Assembly (NCBI GenBank): GCA_017453065.1
Contig: JAFTKW010000015.1
Location: 1 to 64,000, forward strand
From: Lachnospiraceae bacterium
GTDB lineage: Bacteria; Bacillota; Clostridia; Lachnospirales; Lachnospiraceae
DNA length: 64,000 nt
Reading direction: 5' to 3'
A program made the position numbers and the translations under genes. Positions 18,767-27,845 of the stretch are shown here, piece after piece. The notes below the pieces were generated by a model. The model was not told the origin of the DNA, did no database searches, and saw only the letters and a list, made by a program, of their open reading frames with translations. Every line of letters begins with the position of its first letter. Position 1 is the stretch's first letter.

Positions 18767-19651
18767 ATGAAAAAGATAGATTTACATATGCACGTTATGA
18801 CAACGTGGAATATTCCAAAGATTGGGAAACTAAATATTTCTGGTCCAGACAAAATGATTGCTCATATGGATGAACTGGGTATTGCAAAGGCGGTACTGAT
18901 GTCAAGTGGAGAGAAAAAGTCTCCTCTAGGCAAAAATAAGACCAACTTAAAGATTTGCCAAAGGTTCCCCGAGCGCTTTGCCTGGATGTGCACCGTGGAT
19001 CCTGTGGACGAGGCGACGGTCTATGATAGGCTTGCTTCTTACAAGCAGCAGGGTGCTATTGGAGTAGGCGAGTTTACCCTCAATCGCAGATTAGATGATT
19101 CCTTTGTGCAGGCAGTTTTTGAGGCTGCTGAAAAACTTAAGCTTCCTGTGACCATTCACATGAGTCCAGAGGAGGGCTACAGTTATGGCGTGGTGGATGA
19201 GCCAAGACTTCCTCTTTTAGAGGGTGTTTTGCAGAAATACCCTGCCCTGAAGATTTTAGGTCATAGCCAGACTTTTTGGATTGAGATGAGCGGGGACGCT
19301 CCAGATGACAAAGAGGGAAGAAATAGCTGGGGACAGGGACCGGTGAAAGAGGGCGGACGCGTGCCAGAGCTTTTTGCTAAGTATCCTAATCTGTATGGTG
19401 ATTTAAGTGCCAACAGCGCAGGATGTGCGATTATGCGAGATCCTGAGTTTGGGCTAAGGTTCTTGGAGACCTATGCAGACAGACTGTTCTTTGCCACAGA
19501 TATGGTGAATGCAGATATGGTATTTCCACTGGGAGCTTGGCTGGATGAACAGGTGGACAAAGGAACCCTAAGTAGGGAAGCCTATGAAAAGATTTGCTGG
19601 GGAAACGCCCAGAGAGTATTTGGGTTGAACCAATCAAAAGTTATTCCGTAG
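18767..19651 (+). CDS. Amidohydrolase-2 family metal-dependent hydrolase
   Basis: A 294-residue TIM-barrel protein of the amidohydrolase-2 type. The metal-binding H-x-H is at His7/His9 (KIDLHMH). Later metal and active-site segments are TIHMSPE, ILGHSQ and FFATDMV, the last carrying the barrel-8 Asp. Family members hydrolyse or decarboxylate small ring or acyl compounds, and the substrate cannot be predicted here. It has its own promoter (18719-18747) and therefore probably does not belong to the beta-glucan operon. The next gene, a PHP phosphoesterase, is also a metal-dependent barrel enzyme, but 87 bp with a further TATAAT (19708) separates them. Confidence 0.75.
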   Translation: MKKIDLHMHVMTTWNIPKIGKLNISGPDKMIAHMDELGIAKAVLMSSGEKKSPLGKNKTNLKICQRFPERFAWMCTVDPVDEATVYDRLASYKQQGAIGVGEFTLNRRLDDSFVQAVFEAAEKLKLPVTIHMSPEEGYSYGVVDEPRLPLLEGVLQKYPALKILGHSQTFWIEMSGDAPDDKEGRNSWGQGPVKEGGRVPELFAKYPNLYGDLSANSAGCAIMRDPEFGLRFLETYADRLFFATDMVNADMVFPLGAWLDEQVDKGTLSREAYEKICWGNAQRVFGLNQSKVIP

Positions 19652-19738
19652 CCGACTACAGCGACATTCACCCAGATGAATGCTTAGAGAAATCATGTAG
19701 ATGGGTGTATAATAGAGGGAAGAAATGAGGTATTAGGC

Positions 19739-20497
19739 ATGACAGTAGAAGAGATTAAAAAACAGTATCCGTATTTATATGAAACCCATTTGCACACCAA
19801 CCTGGCAAGTGCCTGCGGACATGCTTCGGGGGCGGAGATGGCCAGGGCCTGCAAAGAGTATGGCTATGCAGGAATCATAGTCACAGACCACAACTGGGGT
19901 GGAAATACCTGCGTAGACCGTGCACTCCCATGGGAGGAGTGGGTTGAGAACTTTTTCAAGGGCTACGAGGATGCCAAGGCCATGGGAGATGAGATAGGAC
20001 TTTCTGTTTTTCCGGGCTGGGAAGCAGGTTTTGAAGGTACAGAGTTTTTAATCTATGGTCTGGGAAAAGATTGGATGAAGGCCCATCCCGAGGTGAGAGA
20101 GGCCACAGTAGAGCAGCTATATGAATTGGTAAAGGCGGGCGGTGGTCTGATGGTTCATGCTCATCCATATAGGGAGGAATGGTACATTCCAAAGATACGT
20201 CTTTATCCTCATGCGGTGGATGGAGTGGAGATTGTAAATGCCACTCACAGTAACTCAAAGAGCATGGGGCACAATGATCCAGAGTATGATGCAAGGGCGA
20301 TTGCTTATGCAAAGGAGCATGATTTGCCTACAACGGCGGGCTCCGACATTCACAGTACCGACCTGTTTGGCGGTGGCATGGCGTTTAAGCGCAAGTTAGA
20401 TAGTGTGCAGGATTTTATCGACGCAATTCGACAAGGCGAAGACTATGTAGTGACCAATGGAGAGAAATGGTACGATAAAAGAGGAAATTTGTTGTAA
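19739..20497 (+). CDS. PHP-domain phosphoesterase family protein
   Basis: A 252-residue PHP protein. All four PHP motifs are visible: ETHLHTN (His17, His19), VTDHN, MVHAHPYR and AGSDIHS. These ligate two or three metal ions in the fold. Family members include histidinol phosphatase, polymerase-associated PHP domains and nucleotide or phosphoester hydrolases. This stand-alone form is most like the uncharacterised cytoplasmic ones, so no substrate is proposed. A TATAAT at 19708 with a poor -35 may start its transcript. It ends 112 bp before a lipoprotein gene; an A/T-rich inverted repeat (20498-20506 with 20528-20536) lies in that gap. Confidence 0.8.
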   Translation: MTVEEIKKQYPYLYETHLHTNLASACGHASGAEMARACKEYGYAGIIVTDHNWGGNTCVDRALPWEEWVENFFKGYEDAKAMGDEIGLSVFPGWEAGFEGTEFLIYGLGKDWMKAHPEVREATVEQLYELVKAGGGLMVHAHPYREEWYIPKIRLYPHAVDGVEIVNATHSNSKSMGHNDPEYDARAIAYAKEHDLPTTAGSDIHSTDLFGGGMAFKRKLDSVQDFIDAIRQGEDYVVTNGEKWYDKRGNLL

Positions 20498-20609
20498 AAA
20501 ATCTTTCCATTTTTTTAATAAATCCGCAAAGATTTTCCAATACTAGCATAAGATAATAATAGTAGATAAAGGAGACTCTGATATAAGAGACTTTGAAGTG
20601 AGGTGCTAG

Positions 20610-21119
20610 ATGAGAAGTGATGCGAGGGAAAATGGAGTAGAGCTTAGTCTGATGACAGATAAAGTGACAAGTAAAGCGGCGTATTTTGTGATGGGACGTA
20701 TGGTGCTGGTGGTCGCAATTTTGCTTGTGCTTGCTTTGACATCTTGTGGGAAAGGGAAAGACAAAGGGACACTAAAAGGCGATGTTTCTGTGGTTGATTT
20801 GGAGCCGGGGACATCAAATTTATATAGTGAGGAAGAAATTTATGCTGCCATGGCAGAGGTAACAGAGCACTTTGAGGAGGAATTTGTTGGCTGTATGCTG
20901 ACCAATCTGGTGTATGACGAAGCTTATTCCTTGCAGAGCGCAGAACAGTGGGCGAAGCAATATGGAGACGACGAAGCCATTGTCTTTTTGTCTAGTTTTG
21001 ATGTGTCAGAGACCGGAGGAGATGGTAGCTTAGAGCCTGGGCAGACCTACAGGGACTGGCAGTGGATTTTGACCAGAGACAAGGGAGAGGACTGGGAACT
21101 ACAGACCTGGGGATATTAG
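20610..21119 (+). CDS. Small lipoprotein of unknown function
   Basis: A 169-residue product. A hydrophobic stretch at about residues 28-45 ends in LALTSC, a lipobox, but about 27 residues precede it, so a downstream start (Met28 or Met31) is possible. GAGGTG precedes the ATG at 20610. The mature part is acidic and small, with a conserved-looking end (YRDWQWILTRDKGEDWELQ). I have seen similar short lipoproteins in Clostridia but know no function. A long-stem terminator follows at 21143. Confidence 0.65.
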   Translation: MRSDARENGVELSLMTDKVTSKAAYFVMGRMVLVVAILLVLALTSCGKGKDKGTLKGDVSVVDLEPGTSNLYSEEEIYAAMAEVTEHFEEEFVGCMLTNLVYDEAYSLQSAEQWAKQYGDDEAIVFLSSFDVSETGGDGSLEPGQTYRDWQWILTRDKGEDWELQTWGY

Positions 21120-21142
21120 AGTTTCCGCAAAATTTGATACTT

Positions 21143-21199
21143 AAGCCTTAGAGTAAATGGGGAAAACTAGTGGGTTTCCTTTCTGCTCTAAGGCTTTTA
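21143..21199 (+). terminator. Long-loop terminator after the lipoprotein gene
   Basis: AAGCCTTAGAG (21143-21153) pairs perfectly with CTCTAAGGCTT (21186-21196), followed by TTATTTTA. The 32-nt loop holds further weak pairing. Confidence 0.6.
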
Positions 21200-21260
21200 T
21201 TTTACATAGATTTGTTGTATGATAAATAAAGATAAACCGAGGAAAAAGAGGGACAATTTT

Positions 21261-22133
21261 ATGGAACTTTTGAAAGATTATAGAAATAATGATGCGCTGA
21301 GGGCAAGCTTTAATGCACTGGCAGGAGAAACCTTTGGACTTAACTTTGAAGATTGGTATCAAAATGGATATTGGACTGATAGATACAATCCCCATTCCGT
21401 GGTAGTGGATGGGCAGGTGGTGTCCAATGTTTCTGTAAATCAAACCTTTTTTGAGGTGGATGGAAAAGTGCTTCGCTTTTTGCAACTAGGAACGGTTATG
21501 ACCAAGCCGGAGTATCGAAAGCAGGGTCTTGCCAAGAAGCTGATGGAGTGGATATTTGAACTTTATGAAGATCAAGTGGATGGAATCTATCTGTTTGGCA
21601 ATGATTTTGCATATGATTTTTATGTGAAGATGGGTTTTGAACCTTCTAGGGAGTACACCTGTAGCTGGAAGCAGGATAGTGAAGGTCTAAAGCAGGTGGT
21701 TACACAAGTTCCCATGGATGACAGGGCGGATTGGGATATGTTGGAAGAACGAATTCAACAGGGAAATCATGTCTGTGCTTTTGATATGGTAGACAACAGC
21801 CAGCTTCCAATGTTTTATGTGACCAAATTTATGCAGGGGAATGTATTTTATCATAGTGGAATGGACACCTATGTGATAGCCGAAGAAGAATGTGCAGAAT
21901 TGGTTATCAGCATGGTGATTGCACCAAAGGATAAAGAGATTGATTTAAAAGAATTGGCCAAGGGGTTTGGGCCAGACATCAAAAAAGTAACACTTGGATT
22001 TACTCCTGTAAGTAGGCAGGGAATGGATGTAGATGAACTGAGTGTAGATGATAGCACATTCTTTGTCCGTGGGGAAAAGATGAGGATAGTGGAAGAGAAG
22101 GAATATATGGTGCCAGGATTGGCGCACGCATAA
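21261..22133 (+). CDS. GNAT family N-acetyltransferase
   Basis: The ATG at 21261 is chosen over 21219 because AGAGGGA lies 8 bp upstream; the earlier ATG overlaps a TATGAT that is more likely part of a promoter. The 290-residue protein has a GNAT fold in its N-terminal half. The acetyl-CoA binding segment is EYRKQGLAKKLM, followed by FGNDFAYDFYVKMGFEPS, the typical beta-5/alpha-4 end. The C-terminal half resembles a second, degenerate domain. The acceptor substrate is unknown. It lies 18 bp before the glycerol operon and may be transcribed with it, though a functional link is not evident. Confidence 0.8.
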   Translation: MELLKDYRNNDALRASFNALAGETFGLNFEDWYQNGYWTDRYNPHSVVVDGQVVSNVSVNQTFFEVDGKVLRFLQLGTVMTKPEYRKQGLAKKLMEWIFELYEDQVDGIYLFGNDFAYDFYVKMGFEPSREYTCSWKQDSEGLKQVVTQVPMDDRADWDMLEERIQQGNHVCAFDMVDNSQLPMFYVTKFMQGNVFYHSGMDTYVIAEEECAELVISMVIAPKDKEIDLKELAKGFGPDIKKVTLGFTPVSRQGMDVDELSVDDSTFFVRGEKMRIVEEKEYMVPGLAHA

Positions 22134-22151
22134 GAAAGGTGGGGCCAAAAC

Positions 22152-23606
22152 ATGTATGATGTAGCAGTGATTGGGGCAGGTGTAACAGGATGCGCCATTG
22201 CGAGAGAACTTGCGAAATATCAATTGGACGTAGTGGTAATTGAGAAGGCATCGGATGTATGCGAAGGGACATCAAAGGCCAACAGCGGAATTGTTCATGC
22301 GGGTTTTGATGCAGAGCCAGGCAGCTTGAAAGCAAAACTCAATGTGGAGGGAAGCCGCCGTATGGAGGCTCTTTCCAAGGAACTAGATTTCCATTATGCG
22401 AACAATGGTTCATTGGTGCTGATGTTTGACGAAGAAGATAGAGATAGCCTACAGGCATTGTATGACAAGGGTCTGGCCAATGGGGTGGAAGGCCTGCAGA
22501 TATTGACACCTGAGCAGGTGCATGAAATGGAGCCTCATATTACAGACAAACTGGCGGGCGCTTTGTATGCTCCTACTGCTGGTATAGTCTGTCCTTTTGG
22601 GCTCACCATAGCCCTTGCAGAAAATGCATATGACAACGGTGTCATATTTGAATTCAATCAGGAAGTCTTTAAGATAGAGAGACAGGAACTGGGTAATTTG
22701 TTCCGTATTTGGACCACAGATTATACCTATGAGGCGAGAGTGGTCATCAATGCAGCGGGAGTCTATGCGGACGCTATCCACGAGATGGCGACAGGAGAGA
22801 TTCCAGAGCAGCTTAAAATAGTGGCCAGAAGAGGTCAGTATATGTTGATGGACAAAACAGAAGGCCATCTAGTGCATTCTACTATCTTCCAGTTGCCAAC
22901 CAAGATGGGCAAAGGAATTCTGGTGACTCCTACAGTGCACGGAAACTTGTTGGTGGGACCAACAGCAGAGGATATTGAGGACAAAGAGGGAACCAATACC
23001 ACCAGTCAGGGCTTGGAAGGCGTTTTGGAAAAAGGTTCCATGAGTGTGCCAGCTCTTTCCTCTAGAAAGGTAATTACTTCTTTTTCTGGACTCCGTGCGC
23101 ATTCTATGGGCAATGATTTCTATATCCAGAAATGCCAGGAAGTACCAGGCTTTATTGATGTAGCAGGAATTGAATCTCCAGGCTTATCCTGCGCACCAGT
23201 GATTGGTGAGTATGTGGTAGATATTGTGAAGGAGATTATGAGACTGATTCCTAATCCAAAGTTTAAAGCCTTCCGTAAAGGTGTGCCCAATATGGCACTG
23301 GCATCCAAGGAAGAAAGAGAGGCTTTGATAGCGCAGGATCCTTCTTATGCGAAGGTAATCTGCAGATGCGAATTGGTAACAGAGGGAGAAATTCGCAATG
23401 CAATCAGAAGGAGCCTTGGTGCAAAGACTTTGGATGGAATAAAGAGACGAACCAGAGCGGGCATGGGAAGATGCCAGGCTGGGTTCTGTTCCCCAAAGAC
23501 CGTAGAGATTTTGGCGCAGGAGCTTAATGTTTCGCCAGAAGAGATTACCAAATGCGGAGGAGATTCTTATTTCCTTGACGGCGTAAACAAGGAGGTAGAG
23601 GCATGA
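22152..23606 (+). CDS. FAD-dependent glycerol-3-phosphate dehydrogenase-like protein with BFD-type [2Fe-2S] domain
   Basis: A 484-residue flavoprotein. The N-terminal dinucleotide-binding motif is VAVIGAGVTGCAIARELA, then a DAO-type oxidoreductase domain to about residue 370. The C-terminus carries a bacterioferritin-associated-ferredoxin-like domain with Cys pairs CRC and CQAGFC that can hold a [2Fe-2S] cluster. This matches the GlpA type of anaerobic glycerol-3-phosphate dehydrogenase, which oxidises glycerol 3-phosphate to dihydroxyacetone phosphate. It overlaps the next flavoprotein gene by 4 bp, and glycerol kinase follows, which supports the assignment. No GlpC-type membrane anchor is present, so the electron acceptor is unclear. 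Confidence 0.8.
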   Translation: MYDVAVIGAGVTGCAIARELAKYQLDVVVIEKASDVCEGTSKANSGIVHAGFDAEPGSLKAKLNVEGSRRMEALSKELDFHYANNGSLVLMFDEEDRDSLQALYDKGLANGVEGLQILTPEQVHEMEPHITDKLAGALYAPTAGIVCPFGLTIALAENAYDNGVIFEFNQEVFKIERQELGNLFRIWTTDYTYEARVVINAAGVYADAIHEMATGEIPEQLKIVARRGQYMLMDKTEGHLVHSTIFQLPTKMGKGILVTPTVHGNLLVGPTAEDIEDKEGTNTTSQGLEGVLEKGSMSVPALSSRKVITSFSGLRAHSMGNDFYIQKCQEVPGFIDVAGIESPGLSCAPVIGEYVVDIVKEIMRLIPNPKFKAFRKGVPNMALASKEEREALIAQDPSYAKVICRCELVTEGEIRNAIRRSLGAKTLDGIKRRTRAGMGRCQAGFCSPKTVEILAQELNVSPEEITKCGGDSYFLDGVNKEVEA

Positions 23607-24994
23607 AGGTAGATATCGCGATTATCGGCGGCGGACCTGCTGGACTTGCGGCAGCTTTGGGCGCCAAGAAAAGTGGAGTTTCCAATGTCGTAATATTGGA
23701 GCGTGATGGCAAGTTGGGTGGCATCCTGAATCAGTGTATTCACAATGGATTTGGCCTACATACCTTCAAGGAGGAATTGACAGGTCCAGAGTATGCCTCC
23801 AGATATGCAAAACAGGTGATAGAACAGCAGATTCCATATCTGCTAAATACAATTGTTGTAGATGTGACAACGGTGTCAGGTGGCGCAGCGAACGGCGATA
23901 CTCATCAAACAAAGCTTTTGACAGTGATGAATGAGGAGCGTGGGCTCTTTCAGATAGAAGCCAAAGCGGTAGTATTGGCTATGGGCTGTAGAGAACGCGC
24001 CAGAGGCGCACTGAATATTCCAGGCTATCGTCCTGCAGGAATCTACAGTGCTGGAACTGCGCAGAGATATGTTAATATGGAAGGCCGTATGCCAGGAAGA
24101 GAGGTGGTAATCCTAGGCTCTGGAGATATCGGTCTGATTATGGCAAGACGTATGACTTTGGAGGGTGCCAAGGTTAAGGTGGTAGCGGAATTGATGCCTT
24201 ACTCTGGTGGCCTTAAAAGAAATATTGTACAGTGCTTGGATGATTTTGGAATTCCTTTGAAGTTAAGTCATACTGTGGTAGATATCCACGGTAAGGAGCG
24301 CGTGGAAGGAGTTACCCTTGCACAGGTAGACGATAAAGGAAAGCCCATTAAGGGAACAGAAGAGTATATTGCTTGCGATACCCTGCTTTTGTCCTGTGGG
24401 TTGATTCCAGAAAATGAACTTTCTACTGGCATGGGAGTGCAGCTAAGTCCAGTGACCAGCGGCCCAGTGGTAAATGAAAGTCTGGAGACCAACATACCAG
24501 GCGTATTTGCCTGTGGCAATGTGCTTCATGTGCATGACCTGGTGGACTATGTATCTGAGGAATCCACCAAGGCGGGGGAAAAGGCCGCGCAGTATGTGCT
24601 TGCCAAGTCACAGACAGTAGATATTTGTGGCAAATCTATGCCTGAGAAAGAGAACGAATGTAAGATGGCGAAAGCGGCTCGTGGCATTCCGATCAAAGGG
24701 GTGAATGGAGTGCGCTATACGGTGCCATCCTTTGTCAGAGTAGACCAGATGGAAGATTTGCTGACAGTACGCTTTAGAGTAGGTGCAGTTTACTCCAATG
24801 TAAATGTGGTTGTTAAAGTTGGTGACACGGTTGTCACAAAACAGAAGAAGCGCACCATGGCACCAGGAGAGATGGAGCAGGTGAAGCTAAAGAAGGCGGA
24901 ACTTGAGAAATTACTTCAGGAGAGTGATGCTACTGCGTGCTGTGGCACCAGCGATACAAACGCTATGGAAATTCAGATTTCTATAGAAGCTTAA
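23603..24994 (+). CDS. NAD(P)/FAD-dependent oxidoreductase of the glycerol operon
   Basis: A 463-residue pyridine-nucleotide-disulfide-type flavoprotein. The FAD motif is IAIIGGGPAGLAAALGA, and a second nucleotide motif, VVILGSGDIGLIMARRM, lies near residue 170. The segment GGILNQCIHNGFG carries a Cys close to the flavin. It takes the place that GlpB has in the enterobacterial GlpABC complex, but it is a different type of flavoprotein. With the BFD-domain partner upstream and DUF1667 downstream it probably forms a soluble electron-transfer complex that passes electrons from glycerol 3-phosphate to a nucleotide or ferredoxin pool. That complex is inference from gene order. Confidence 0.8.
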   Translation: MKVDIAIIGGGPAGLAAALGAKKSGVSNVVILERDGKLGGILNQCIHNGFGLHTFKEELTGPEYASRYAKQVIEQQIPYLLNTIVVDVTTVSGGAANGDTHQTKLLTVMNEERGLFQIEAKAVVLAMGCRERARGALNIPGYRPAGIYSAGTAQRYVNMEGRMPGREVVILGSGDIGLIMARRMTLEGAKVKVVAELMPYSGGLKRNIVQCLDDFGIPLKLSHTVVDIHGKERVEGVTLAQVDDKGKPIKGTEEYIACDTLLLSCGLIPENELSTGMGVQLSPVTSGPVVNESLETNIPGVFACGNVLHVHDLVDYVSEESTKAGEKAAQYVLAKSQTVDICGKSMPEKENECKMAKAARGIPIKGVNGVRYTVPSFVRVDQMEDLLTVRFRVGAVYSNVNVVVKVGDTVVTKQKKRTMAPGEMEQVKLKKAELEKLLQESDATACCGTSDTNAMEIQISIEA

Positions 24995-25019
24995 GACTGA
25001 GAGAAAGGAAGGTAAACAC

Positions 25020-25388
25020 ATGGAAACCAGAGAGTTAACTTGTATATGTTGTCCTTTAGGGTGCAGTCTGACCGCTACTATGGAGGCTGATGGACAGATC
25101 GCTGTTACAGGAAATACCTGCCCAAGAGGAGCAGAGTATGCTAGGACCGAGTGGCTGGATCCAAGAAGAGTGGTAACCAGCACAGTGGTGGTGACGGGAC
25201 AGAGCAGTGAGGAAGAAGCCATGGTTTCGGTGAAAACGAAAGAGGCAATTCCAAAGGACAAAATGATAGATTGCATTCGCCAGCTTGCGGGGGTGAGCTT
25301 AAAAGCGCCAGTGCGAATTGGCGACGTGGTGGTCACAAATGTGGCCGGCACTGGGGTGGATGTGATAGCTACAAAAGATATTGGGTAA
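25020..25388 (+). CDS. DUF1667 Cys-rich protein of the glycerol operon
   Basis: A 122-residue protein starting with the Cys-rich segment TCICCPLGC and a later NTCPRG, giving four to five conserved Cys, the DUF1667 pattern. These could ligate an Fe-S cluster or zinc. In Clostridia and Thermotogae this domain commonly sits with the two flavoproteins and glycerol kinase, exactly as here (25 bp after the flavoprotein, 18 bp before glpK). It is likely the third, electron-transferring subunit of the glycerol-3-phosphate oxidising complex. No direct function is established to my knowledge. Confidence 0.8.
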   Translation: METRELTCICCPLGCSLTATMEADGQIAVTGNTCPRGAEYARTEWLDPRRVVTSTVVVTGQSSEEEAMVSVKTKEAIPKDKMIDCIRQLAGVSLKAPVRIGDVVVTNVAGTGVDVIATKDIG

Positions 25389-25406
25389 AGGTACAGGTAA
25401 GAAGGT

Positions 25407-26906
25407 ATGACACAAAACTATATAATGGCATTAGATCAGGGAACAACCAGTTCCAGATGTATTTTGTTTGATCACAAGGGTAACATTTGCTCTATGGCGC
25501 AGAAGGAATTCACACAGATTTATCCTACTCCAGGTTGGGTGGAGCACAATCCAATGGAAATCTGGGCTTCTCAGATGTCTGTGGCTATGGAAGCTATGAC
25601 TATGGTGGGTGCAAAGCCTGCACAGATTGCGGGTATCGGTATCACTAACCAGCGCGAAACTACTATCGTATGGGACAAAAAGACAGGGGAGCCTGTGTAC
25701 AACGCCATAGTTTGGCAGTGCAGACGAACTGCAGATATGATAGATGCTTTGGTGGAAAATGAATTTGATCAGGTGGTGAGAGCCAAGACAGGACTGATTC
25801 CAGATGCTTATTTTAGTGCATCCAAGGTGGCTTGGATACTGAACAATGTTCCAGGCGCAAGAGAAAAGGCACAGGCAGGAGAACTTCTTTTTGGTACTGT
25901 GGATACCTGGCTGATTTGGAATTTAACCAAGGGCAAGGTGCATGTGACGGACTATACCAATGCATCCAGAACCATGCTCTACGACATCTACAATTTGTGT
26001 TGGGACAAAGAGATTTTAGATTATTTCCAGATTCCAGAATCCATGCTTCCAGAGGTAAAGCCATCCAGTTGCATCTATGGTTATACAGACAGTAGTGTGC
26101 TTGGCGGTGAGATTCCTATTGCAGGAGCAGCAGGTGACCAGCAGTGTGCGCTTTTTGGCCAGTGTTGTTTCGAAGAGGGCGATGTGAAAAATACATACGG
26201 AACAGGTTGCTTTATGCTGATGAATACAGGAAACAAAGCGATCCGTTCCCAGAATGGACTGTTAACTACCATTGGCGCCAGCGTAGGTGACCAGGTGGAG
26301 TATGCCCTTGAGGGCAGTGTATTCGTGGCAGGCGCTGCGGTGCAGTGGCTGAGAGATGGTGTGCGTATGGTACGCAGTGCTTCTCAGACGGAGGAATACG
26401 CTACGAAAGTAGAAGATACCGCAGGCGTATATGTGGTTCCGGCTTTTGCAGGCATGGGTGCACCATATTGGAATCAGCACGCAAGAGGAACGATTGTAGG
26501 TCTTACCAGAGGCTGTGACAAGGAGCACTTTATCAGAGCCACACTGGAGTCTATCGCTTATCAGACCAGCGATGTATTAAACGCTATGGAGCAGGATAGT
26601 GGATTGAACCTCACCAGCCTTAAGGTAGATGGTGGTGCCAGTGCCAACAATTTCCTGATGCAGTTCCAGGCAGATATCCTAAGCTGCGATGTAATCAGAC
26701 CTGAGTGTATTGAGACAACTGCCTTGGGTGCCGCCTACCTTGCAGGTTTGGCAGTAGGCTATTGGAAAGACAAGCAGGAAATCAAAGAGAACTGGGCTTT
26801 GGGCAAAGAGTTTAAGCCTGCCATGAGCGGCGATGTGAGACTGAAGCTGGTCAAGGGCTGGAAGAGAGCAGTGAAGTGTGCACTTATGTGGGCACAGGAG
26901 GATTAG
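25407..26906 (+). CDS. glpK: Glycerol kinase
   Basis: A 499-residue FGGY-family kinase of the usual length. It begins [17 protein letters not shown], the phosphate-1 segment of GlpK, then [14 protein letters not shown] and [10 protein letters not shown], which carry the glycerol-binding Arg and Glu-type residues. [14 protein letters not shown] contains the catalytic Asp region, and [16 protein letters not shown] is the C-terminal FGGY signature. It makes sn-glycerol 3-phosphate with ATP, feeding the two flavoproteins upstream. No glycerol facilitator gene is present. The conserved His that PTS phosphorylates in many Firmicute GlpK proteins was not located with confidence. A hairpin terminator follows at 26963. 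Confidence 0.95.
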   Translation: MTQNYIMALDQGTTSSRCILFDHKGNICSMAQKEFTQIYPTPGWVEHNPMEIWASQMSVAMEAMTMVGAKPAQIAGIGITNQRETTIVWDKKTGEPVYNAIVWQCRRTADMIDALVENEFDQVVRAKTGLIPDAYFSASKVAWILNNVPGAREKAQAGELLFGTVDTWLIWNLTKGKVHVTDYTNASRTMLYDIYNLCWDKEILDYFQIPESMLPEVKPSSCIYGYTDSSVLGGEIPIAGAAGDQQCALFGQCCFEEGDVKNTYGTGCFMLMNTGNKAIRSQNGLLTTIGASVGDQVEYALEGSVFVAGAAVQWLRDGVRMVRSASQTEEYATKVEDTAGVYVVPAFAGMGAPYWNQHARGTIVGLTRGCDKEHFIRATLESIAYQTSDVLNAMEQDSGLNLTSLKVDGGASANNFLMQFQADILSCDVIRPECIETTALGAAYLAGLAVGYWKDKQEIKENWALGKEFKPAMSGDVRLKLVKGWKRAVKCALMWAQED

Positions 26907-26962
26907 ACGAAGCCTCGCTAGAACTTGCGATATGTTTTTGTGATAAAGATAGGATTGTATGA

Positions 26963-26988
26963 AGCGCCTGCACATGCGGGCGCTTTAT
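26963..26988 (+). terminator. Terminator after glpK
   Basis: AAGCGCCTGCA pairs with the TGCGGGCGCTT that follows through a very short loop, and TTTAT comes after. It closes the glycerol operon. Confidence 0.65.
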
Positions 26989-27044
26989 CTGGGCTAATAA
27001 TTCATGACAAATTGTGAAATAATAGATGTTGTAATGACGATGTA

Positions 27045-27073
27045 TTGACACGGACGGGGGTGGATGGTACATT
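27045..27073 (+). promoter_or_regulatory. Promoter of the toxin-antitoxin pair
   Basis: A perfect TTGACA, a 17-bp spacer and TACATT lie 23 bp before the chosen antitoxin ATG. The TTG of the -35 box also opens a longer reading frame, but it has no ribosome site. Confidence 0.7.
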
Positions 27074-27095
27074 TAAGAAAAAGGAGATGATTATT

Positions 27096-27410
27096 ATGGT
27101 AGAACATTTAAATGTTGCAATGGCACCAAAAGATTCTACTTTCCAGGTAAGAATCAATTCTGAAATAAAAAAGGCAGTTGAAGAAATTTATGCTAGAACT
27201 GGAATGACTTTGACAGATGCATTTAATACCTTTATTCAGCAATCTCTTAACGTAGAAGGGTTGCCTTTTTTGGTTACTCAAAACAGCAAAGAAGCCCTCA
27301 GGGAGCAGGCAATTGCTATGCTTATGATGGATTTGAAGAGAGCAGAAGAACGTGCAGAGAAAGAAGGATGGATTGACGCAGACGACCTCGAAAAGGAATT
27401 GGGGGTATAA
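27096..27410 (+). CDS. RelB/DinJ family antitoxin
   Basis: The start ATG at 27096 has AAGGAG 9 bp upstream. The 104-residue protein has a ribbon-helix-helix N-terminus: the strand TFQVRINSEIKKAVEEIYAR, then GMTLTDAFNTFIQQSL, a close match to DinJ/RelB antitoxins that bind their own operator. The C-terminal tail is charged (LKRAEERAEKEGWIDADD), the toxin-wrapping part. The toxin gene starts 2 bp after the stop. Antitoxin and toxin together normally repress the promoter at 27045. Confidence 0.85.
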   Translation: MVEHLNVAMAPKDSTFQVRINSEIKKAVEEIYARTGMTLTDAFNTFIQQSLNVEGLPFLVTQNSKEALREQAIAMLMMDLKRAEERAEKEGWIDADDLEKELGV

Positions 27411-27412
27411 GT

Positions 27413-27676
27413 TTGAAGAAAATAAAATATACTCCTGATGCCGCGGATAAACTTCGTGCTATCAATACAGCTATATCGCTACAATATGGTAGCAAGAAAG
27501 CAAAAGAGATAGTCGGAAGTATTACGGGCGCAATTCGAGGACTTGTCGTTAATGAACAAATGGGGCCATCGGTAGGGCATATGTTTGGAGTGGCTTCTGA
27601 CTATCGATATATATTTGTATCGAGAAATTATGTGTTTTATAGCATTGAAAATATAGGTACAGTGGTGCAAAGATAG
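27413..27676 (+). CDS. RelE/ParE-like toxin, short at the C-terminus
   Basis: Begins at a TTG 2 bp after the antitoxin stop (MKKIKYTPDAADKLRAI), a typical RelE/ParE start. The fold pattern continues through GAIRGLVVNEQMGPSVG and DYRYIFVSRNYVFYSIEN. At 87 residues it stops at GTVVQR, just where relatives continue with a last strand and the catalytic or RNA-contact tail (a V-x-R-[IV]-[LY]-H/Y-x-R-x-D type ending). The downstream bases can be read in another frame as LYLILHRG, so a frameshift may have removed the tail. mRNA cleavage activity is therefore uncertain. Confidence 0.75.
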   Translation: MKKIKYTPDAADKLRAINTAISLQYGSKKAKEIVGSITGAIRGLVVNEQMGPSVGHMFGVASDYRYIFVSRNYVFYSIENIGTVVQR

Positions 27677-27845
27677 GCGCTCTGTACCTAATTTTGCATA
27701 GAGGAATACAAGGGCGAAACGCTATTAGTATAAAAATAACCTGTATTTGTAAGATAGGAAGAGTTTCTTCGTGTATATAGGTGAAGAGACACTTTAAAAA
27801 TGATTTGCATGGCGAATGGACATGAATAATGAGATGAGGGAAACA

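Noticed and set aside
20498-20536. A/T-rich inverted repeat between the PHP and lipoprotein genes as a terminator
   Set aside because: The stem is only nine A/T-rich pairs with a 21-nt loop, too weak to call.
27045-27095. TTG at 27045 as antitoxin start
   Set aside because: The TTG is part of a perfect TTGACA -35 box with TACATT 17 bp later. The AAGGAG-supported ATG at 27096 is the real start.
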